DNA of 64,000 nucleotides, from NCBI GenBank assembly GCA_963920575.1, contig OY986966.1, forward strand, positions 25,325,717 through 25,389,716. Reading direction: 5' to 3'. Numbering within the stretch: position 1 is the stretch's first letter; every line of letters begins with the position of its first letter. A program made the position numbers and the translations under genes. This DNA comes from Narthecium ossifragum (Eukaryota; Streptophyta; Magnoliopsida; Dioscoreales; Nartheciaceae). Below are positions 57,628 through 64,000 of this stretch, in pieces. Below the pieces are notes generated by a model, which had not been told where the DNA came from, ran no database searches, and was given only the letters and a program-made list of their open reading frames with translations.

Positions 57628-58856
57628 CTAGAGGCTTGCTGAAGGAGTGCCAGGTGGAAATTCATTCTTGATGCAGGCGAAAATCTCGTTAAGTTGCTGA
57701 GACATCTTGGCTTGATCTCCGGTGATCGTTGCTTGGGAAGTCTTGATGTCTCCCAGACTTAGTTCCATTCTTCCCAATCTACCTTCGAGATCATCAAGCC
57801 TATGTGCCGTGGTGCGATGAACTTGGCTACTAGAGGCTTCTCCTTGATGTCCTTCAATTAAAGGCTCTCCCCCTAAATTTTCTTCTCCATGCTCTTTTTG
57901 AGGCTCATCATCTTCATCGGCACTGAGATGAGGCCAACTGAGGCCTAAAGCTCGTTTGGCGGCCTTCATCCTCTTGTAGGTTGACTTGTTGAAGGGTTGA
58001 GAAAAGGGTTTGCGTTCATCATCGGCTAGGTTTAGGGTGAGAGCTTGGAAAATTTTTGTTAGAAGCCCCCCAAAAGGAAGTGATTGCCTAGCATTTAGAT
58101 TAAACATCTCCTTGATAATGAGATAACCTAGGTTAAGAGGTTTTTTCCTAACCATGCAAGAAAGAACATAGGCATGGATAGGTTTCAAATTATCATGATG
58201 GCCAAGTTTAGGAAATAGGTTTGTTCCTAGGAAGTGGGCAAGCTCCCTAAATTGTTGGTTTAGGCTATTTAGATCTATAGGGTTTTTCTCAACTAGTAGA
58301 GGCTTAAGGATTGCCTTTCTCCCTAGTTTATCCTTATCCACTCTATTGAGATCCTCATGAGAAGTGAAGTAAATGCACTCTCCTGAATTAGATGCATTTA
58401 GTAACTCATTCAACCATTCTATGGTAATTTTGAATTCATTATCATAGACATAGCTAGTAATAGCTACATAACCTTCATCATCTATATCCTCAGTCATATT
58501 GCAGTAAAAATACCTAACCATTTCGGGATAGATGTATTGAGGCATCTCTAAGAATTTGTTCCATCCCATATCAGTGAAGAATTGTTCAACTACATGTTTT
58601 TTGTTTAAGGGCAATTGTAAAGCTCTACCAGAGACTACGAATTTGTCCTTAAAATCAGGCCAGGTTTTATACCTCTCCATAGCTAGGAAGAAGTACTCGT
58701 CGTAGGAAGGGGTAGGTTGAGGATTGGATGAAGAACCTCCTTGAGCTCCTTTGGCTTTCTTTGATCCGGATGGCTTCTTCGCAGCTGCCTTTTTCCGTTT
58801 CCCACTGGATTTGGTTCCTCAGGTGAAGGAGGACCGGTATTCTTGGTACGAGGCAT
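57628..58856 (-). CDS. Third ORF of the Sirevirus (plant-transposon domain protein, frameshifted near its N-terminus)
   Basis: An open frame from ATG 58680 gives 350 residues. An upstream ATG at 58856 begins MPRTKNTGPPSPE and, after a one-base loss near 58818, leads into a Lys-rich stretch (GKRKKAAAKKPSGSKKAKGA) that joins the main frame, so the ancestral protein was about 408 residues. The core (TWPDFKDKFVVSGRALQLPL, then a long globular region) matches proteins widespread in plant retrotransposons and annotated as 'putative plant transposon protein'. The C-terminus is an acidic linker and a short coiled coil (HRLDDLEGRLGRMELSLGDI). It occupies the env-like position of Sireviruses, but no signal peptide or membrane segment is visible, so I do not call it an envelope. 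Function unknown. Confidence 0.75.
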
Positions 58857-59054
58857 TATCCACCAACTGGTTAGGGTTTTGAGTGGGAAGGAGGAGATCG
58901 GTTTGAGAGAGAGAGGAGGAGGAGTAGTGGCTGCGGGCGTTTTGAGGAGCTAGGGCACGGTCGAACCAGTGAGGAATGAAGGGTTTGATCGGGAGTTATA
59001 AGGGGAGATTGGAGTGGAAAAGACGAAAAAGCCCCTACTTAAGTTGTCACACTG

Positions 59055-59245
59055 TTCGTGGCGGTCGACCGTAGGAACTTGGCGGTCGACCATCGCGAGC
59101 GTTTTGTGTAGAAAGGAATAGCCGACGGTTGATCCGAATACTTTGTGGTCGACCGTCACACACATTTTGTGTAAAAACCATTGCACGTTCGATCCAACGA
59201 AGTTGGCGGTCGACCGTCAAGAAGGCTGGATCGACCGTCAGTCCC
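59055..59245. repeat. Palindrome cluster 2, between pol and the third ORF
   Basis: GGTCGACCGT / ACGGTTGAT / GATCGACCGT units, six or seven half-sites, built on the same GGTCGA core as cluster 1 but with longer spacers ('cttggcggtcgac' at 59077, 'ctttgtggtcgaccgtcac' at 59139). Confidence 0.82.
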
Positions 59246-59450
59246 AGAAAGTGAGTTTTGAAATTCAATTTAAAATCATTTTTAAATCAAAACATCACAA
59301 ATCTTTGCAAGCACGTGTAACTAAATATTATGAGACAAAAATCACTCATTAATCATGATATTAACTTAATTTACCAAAATTTAGCATTCAAGTTGAATAT
59401 GGTATGAAAAGCAGTTAAAGAGGTGATCATACCTTTTCCTTTTAGCTCCT

Positions 59451-61040
59451 TTATTTTGGACATCCATTGGACATCCCAAGCTCTCTTAGTAGATAGAGAA
59501 TTCTGTCTTCACTCAAGGGTTTGGTTAGAATATCTGCAATTTGATGTTTGATGCTAACAAACTCAAGTGCAATATCTCCTTTTTGTGCATGATCACGAAG
59601 GAAATGATGTCTAATTTCTATGAGCTTTGTTCTAGAATGCAAGATGGGATTTTTAGATAAGTTTATGGCACTAGTGTTGTCACATATAATGGACATTTTG
59701 CCTACATGTATGTTGTAATCTTTGAATTGCATTTTCATCCAAAGTAATTGTACACAACAACTACCCGCCGCAATGTATTCCGCTTCGGCGGTGGATAAAG
59801 CAACTGAATTTTGCTTCTTGGAAAACCAAGAAACAAGTGCATGATCAAGAAAGTGACATGTACCACTTGTGCTTTTTCTATCAAGTCTACATCCGGCAAA
59901 GTCCGCATCGGAGTAGCCAATTAGATCAAAAGATGATCTTCTAGGATACCACAAACCATAATTTTGGGTTCCTATTAGATATCTAAAAATCCTCTTGATC
60001 GCAACCAAATGAGATTCCTTAGGACAAGATTGATATCTAGCACAAAGGCAAACACTAAACATGATGTCCGGTCTACTAGCAGTCAAATAGAGTAAAGAAC
60101 CAATCATCCCTCTATAAAGTGTTTGTTCAACGGGTTTCCCATCTTCATCCTTGTCTAGTTTTAGTGTTGTACACATGGGGGTTCTATAAATTTTGGATTC
60201 TACAAAATCATATTTCTTGAGTAGGTCTCTAGTGTATTTAGCTTGATTAGTAAAGATCCCTCCTCGAGTTTGTATGATTTGTAAACCAAGAAAATAATTG
60301 AGTTCACCCATTAAACTCATCTCAAACTCACTTTGCATGCATGTGGAAAATTCTTCACAAAGTTTATCATTTGTAGAACCAAAAATGATATCATCAACAT
60401 AAATTTGAACTAAGAGCAAATCTTTGCCTTTTGATTTGGTAAACAATGTAGTATCAATTTTTCCTCTACAAAAATCATTATCCATCAAGAATTTGCTAAG
60501 CCTTTCATACCAAGCTCTAGGAGCTTGTTTTAATCCATACAAGGCTTTAGTGAGTTTGAATACATGATCCCTCAATTTATAGTCTTCAAAACCGGGGGGT
60601 TGTTCAACATAGACTTCTTCTTTTAGTAAACCATTCAAGAAAGCACTCTTAACATCCATTTGATATAATTTGAAATCTTTATGAGATGCAAAAGCTAGAA
60701 GTAGTCTTATTGCCTCAAGTCTAGCTACCGGTGCAAACGTCTCATCAAAATCAATTCCTTCTTATTGGTTGAAACCTTTTGCAATTAGTCTAGCTTTATT
60801 CCTTGTAATTGTTCTCGATTCATCCATTTTGTTTCTAAAAACCCATTTAGTACCTATAACGGGATGATTATGAGGTCTAGGTATCAAATTCCAAACTTCA
60901 TTTCTTTCAAATTGATTCAACTCTTCTTGCATTGCTAGGATCCAATGATCATCCTCTAGTGCTTCCTCTATCGTTTTAGGCTCAATTTGAGATAGGAAGG
61001 CTAGATTTGCACAAGTATTTAATGAAGATCTAGTTTAGAT
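59451..61040 (-). pseudogene. Sirevirus reverse transcriptase and RNase H
   Basis: The open frame 60659-59451 starts at [10 protein letters not shown] and holds PPGFEDY, the catalytic [27 protein letters not shown] and [12 protein letters not shown] of the copia RNase H, ending at the usual lineage terminus. The N-terminal RT part (61040-60660) is recognisable (KWVFRNKMDESRT region) but broken: TGA ends the integrase frame at 61041-61043, further stops follow, and TAA at about 60763-60765 replaces a Glu codon before [16 protein letters not shown]. Non-functional as a polyprotein. Confidence 0.88.
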
Positions 61041-62555
61041 TCATCTTGATGGTTCACCAATTATTAATTCTTTTGGGTGTGAAGATGCATACTTCCAATC
61101 CTTTGGCAACTCATGATGTTGATCACTAGGTATAATCTCAAGGGATTCCTCAAATCTAACATTCAATTCTTCAACATTATTTTGGGTTTCATCCAATAAG
61201 TCTTTTGATTTGTCATTTGGGTTTTCCTCATCTTTACCATTATCAATTCTACTAGGAATCATTTCATCAAATGTCACATGCATTGATTCTTTAACCACCA
61301 AAGTCCTTTTATTGAAGATTCTATAACTTTTACTTCTTCCCGAATATCCAAGAAAGACTCCTTCATTGGATCTAGCATCAAATTTTCCAAGACTATCCTT
61401 GCCATTGTTCAAGATAAAACATTTGCAACCAAAAGCTCTAAAGTACCCAATATTTGGAATTCTTCCTTTCCAAAGCTCATAAGGGGTTTTCTTCAAAATG
61501 GGTATCAAGGTTACTCTATTTATCACATGGTAAGAAGTATTGATTGCTTCGGCCCAAAAATAATTAGGAAGATTATTTTCACATAATAAAGTTCTAGCCA
61601 TGTCTTGTAGGGTTCTATTTTTCCTTTCAACAACACCATTTTGTTGAGGGGTTCTAGGTGAAGAGAAGTTATGGGAAATCCCGTTGTCATTACAAAACTT
61701 TTCTAGATGGGAGTTCTTGAATTCTCCTCCATTATCACTTTTAATGCATGTAATGAGAATACCTTTCTCATTTTGGACTCTTCTACAAAAGTTAGTGAAT
61801 TCCTCAAAGACTTCATCTTTGTGTGCAAGGAAAATCACCCAAGTATATCTAGTGTAGTCATCTACTAAAACAAATCCATATGAGCTACCACCTAAGCTAG
61901 TTTGTTTAGTAGGCCCAAAAAAGTCCATATGAATGAGTTCTAGTGCTCTTATGGTAGAAACTACATCTTTAGACTTGAAAGAGGATTTTACTTGTTTTCC
62001 TCTTTGACATGCATCACAAATCTTGTCTTTCTCGAATTTGATCTTGGGAAGTCCAAGAACAAGGTCTTTTCGAGAGAGTTTGGAAATTAAATCCATGTGA
62101 GCATGTCCAAGTCTTCTATGCCATAACCATGAATTATCATTTAAAGCACTAAGACATAGATCATCATGACAAACAAGATCATTTAGATAAAATGTGTATA
62201 CATTACCATCACGATGACATACTAGCAAGATTTTATCACTAAGAGCATTCTTAACATAGCATTTTGAATCTTCAAAAATAACTTTGTTACCTCTATCACA
62301 TAATTGACTAATGCTAAGCAAGTTATGTTTCAAACCTTCAACTAAGAGAACATTTTCAATAATAATGGAAGAGGTTTTACCAATATTGCCAATGCCAATA
62401 ATTTTTCCTTTTCCATTATCTCCAAAAGTCACCATTCCTCCATCTTTAGATTGAAGGGTTGAGAACATGCTCCTTTCACCCATCATATGTCTTGAGCATC
62501 CACTATCAAGGTACCATCTTTTAGCCTTTGAGTTGGTCTTGATCTTGGATCCCAT
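61041..62555 (-). pseudogene. Sirevirus protease-like region, GAG-pre-integrase and integrase
   Basis: Opens with WYLDSGCSRHM, the retroviral-type aspartic protease active site in its copia form (DSG). Then LLSISQL, the HHCC zinc site (HRRLGHAHMD...CDACQRGK) and the integrase core: Asp in HMDFFGP, Asp in KSDNGGEF and Glu in NGVVERKNR, the DD35E triad. The tail has the usual GKFDARSNEGVFLGYS segment. The frame differs from gag, which suggests a frame change between 62576 and 62555, either natural or by mutation. Confidence 0.9.
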
Positions 62556-62575
62556 GCAATCCTACAAATAGGAGA

Positions 62576-64000
62576 TCAAACCTTGATTTTTGGTACCCAA
62601 ATCTTTTTGGGTCCATTTGCATTAGTACTATGCATAAGAGAAGAAGATGAATATCTAGGTGACCAGATTTTCTTAGTATTAGCATTCTTCATGAGATAGC
62701 AACTAGGTGCAATGTGACCTACTTTGCAACAATAATGACAAGTAGGTGCTTGTGTTACCTTAGGAGGATGAGAAGAAGCTTTAACAAAGTTAGTCTTCTT
62801 TTGGTTGTTCACCTTCCTAGGGTTGTAGCCAATTCCTTCCTTGTTCAAGGAGTTCCTTTGGCTATCAAGGATCTCATCGAGCTTATCTCTACTCTTCACA
62901 AATTTAGCTATAGTGATTTTTAGGTCATTAACCTCTAGAGTGAGATCTCTCTTGGATTTCCTCAAAAAGATAAGTTCCCTTTGCATATCATAGTTTGTGT
63001 TCTTCAATATGGTGAGCTCATATTGAGTGTTCTTGAGTTCATCCTTAGGTGTGTCATTTGTGTCACTAGACTTGTTCTCTAGCATCCATTTATTTTCTTT
63101 TTCTAAAGTCCCAATTCTATGCATGGCATCTACTTTTTCTTCATTTACTTTCTTCAAGTCCTTATAAGTAGCATAGTGTTTCTTTTTAAGGACTTTGAAA
63201 TCATTAGCTAAAGCATGATAAGCATCAAAAAGTTCTTCAAATGCAAGCTCATCCTCTACCTCATTTTCTTCTTTTTCCTCATCTCCATGTGCCATTAAGC
63301 ATATGTTGGCTACCTCTTGTTCTTCTTCATCGGATGAAGTCTCCACATCGCTTTCTCCCCAAGTAGCCACCATTGCCTTCCTACTATTGAACTCCTTCCT
63401 TAAAGGCTTCTTGAGTTGAGGGCAATCGGACTTGTAGTGTCCGGGTTTTCTACACTCATAACATATTATTTCATTTGAGTTAGAAGAAGTAGGATTGTAT
63501 TTTTCACCTTTGGAGAATTTCTTCTTGAAGAATTTCTTTCCTCCTTGGCGTTTGAAGATCTTTTGTATTCTTCTTGATATCATCGCCAACTCCTCATCGT
63601 CATCTCCATCACTTGAATCGGATGAGTCTTTGCTAGATGACTTGAAGGCAACCGTCTTCTTCTTTTTGTCTCCCTCTTCGTTGCTCCTCTTCAAGTTCAT
63701 CTCATAGGTCATGAGGGAACCCATAAGCTCATCTAGTAGCAGTTTGAATAGATCCTTGGCTTCTTAGATCACTGTCACTTTAGGATCCCAAGACTTAGGT
63801 AGACACCTAAGAATCTTCCTCACAACCTCATCGTTAGCATAAATTCTTCCAAGAGATTCAAGCATATTTAATATGTTAGTAAAACGTGTAAACATCTCAC
63901 TAATAGTTTCATCATTCTTCATGCAAAATAGTTCATACTCATGTACTAGCATACTTATTTTTGAGTCTTTAACCCGGCTAGTTCCCTCATATGTAACCTC
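62576..64000 (-). pseudogene. Sirevirus gag (continues beyond the window)
   Basis: The upstream part (63952-63764) is the conserved capsid region (MKNDETISEMFTRFTNILNM). An in-frame TAA at 63764-63766 separates it from the rest (63724-62576), which has an acidic/Ser-rich linker, a first CCHC knuckle (CYECRKPGHYKSDC), a long Glu/Lys coiled coil and a second knuckle (CHYCCKVGHIAPSC). Two knuckles with a long coiled coil are usual for this lineage. The stop is a single-codon change in an otherwise continuous frame. Confidence 0.88.

Larger units (their letters stand above)
56149..64000 (-). mobile_element. Sirevirus (Ty1/copia) retrotransposon, 5' end outside the window
   Basis: Minus-strand order: gag (to 62576), integrase, RT/RNase H (to 59451), palindrome cluster, third ORF (to 57628), polypurine tract, LTR (57093-56149). 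Long gag with coiled coil and two zinc knuckles, copia domain order (integrase before RT), an extra ORF after pol, AAAAAGGGGGAGAT next to the LTR, and palindromic repeats in non-coding parts are together the Sirevirus (SIRE/Maximus) pattern. Several stops and frame changes make this copy defective. Confidence 0.88.

Overview
This is a stretch of flowering-plant nuclear DNA. It holds two conserved host genes with plant exon-intron structure, embedded in layered transposable elements. The gibberellin receptor reads most like monocot versions, but base composition is not the GC-rich pattern of grass genes, so a non-grass monocot is my best guess (inference only).

Host genes. (1) 4343-19651, plus strand: an SPL7-type SBP-box transcription factor, the copper-deficiency regulator class, in ten exons whose phases join to 816 residues. 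Introns are swollen. Intron 5 (about 6.9 kb) holds a non-autonomous LTR retrotransposon with TGATA target duplication and a Ty3/gypsy reverse-transcriptase fragment. Intron 8 starts with a 97-bp tandem copy of the end of exon 8 including its splice donor. Intron 9 holds three consecutive hairpins. (2) 48783-50835, plus strand: a GID1 gibberellin receptor in the usual two-exon form (13 codons, long intron, 339 codons), 352 residues.

Mobile DNA, left to right: LTR-like remnant (1-1250); Tourist-type MITE (1653-2069); nested MITEs (about 3141-3981); an L1-type LINE with RNase H domain (23180-27793) split by a 1.6-kb solo LTR (24287-25903); a GC-rich foldback MITE (29493-29737); an LTR-like segment (about 29850-31135); a 491-bp Mutator-like MITE (32637-33127); a complete Mutator-like element of 6989 bp (33308-40296) with 162-bp terminal inverted repeats, 10-bp target duplication, a five-exon transposase and, convergent to it, a GRF zinc-finger/coiled-coil/membrane protein gene; a small MITE (40770-40917); a 252-bp solo LTR (41577-41828); foldback and MITE sequence (43385-45200); tandem repeats (53381-53830, 54545-54975); an LTR-like segment in reverse orientation (about 55000-56148) related to the one at 29850-31135; and, to the right edge, the 3' two-thirds of a minus-strand Sirevirus (Ty1/copia) with gag, integrase, RT/RNase H, a third ORF, two clusters of palindromic repeats, polypurine tract and 945-bp LTR. 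Its 5' end lies beyond the window.

The items that most deserve follow-up are the accessory GRF/membrane gene inside the Mutator-like element, the palindrome clusters and third ORF of the Sirevirus, and the duplicated exon end and hairpins in the SPL7 gene. Exon joins, element boundaries and family assignments come from reading splice sites, frames, terminal repeats and target duplications by eye; no alignment or database search was run.
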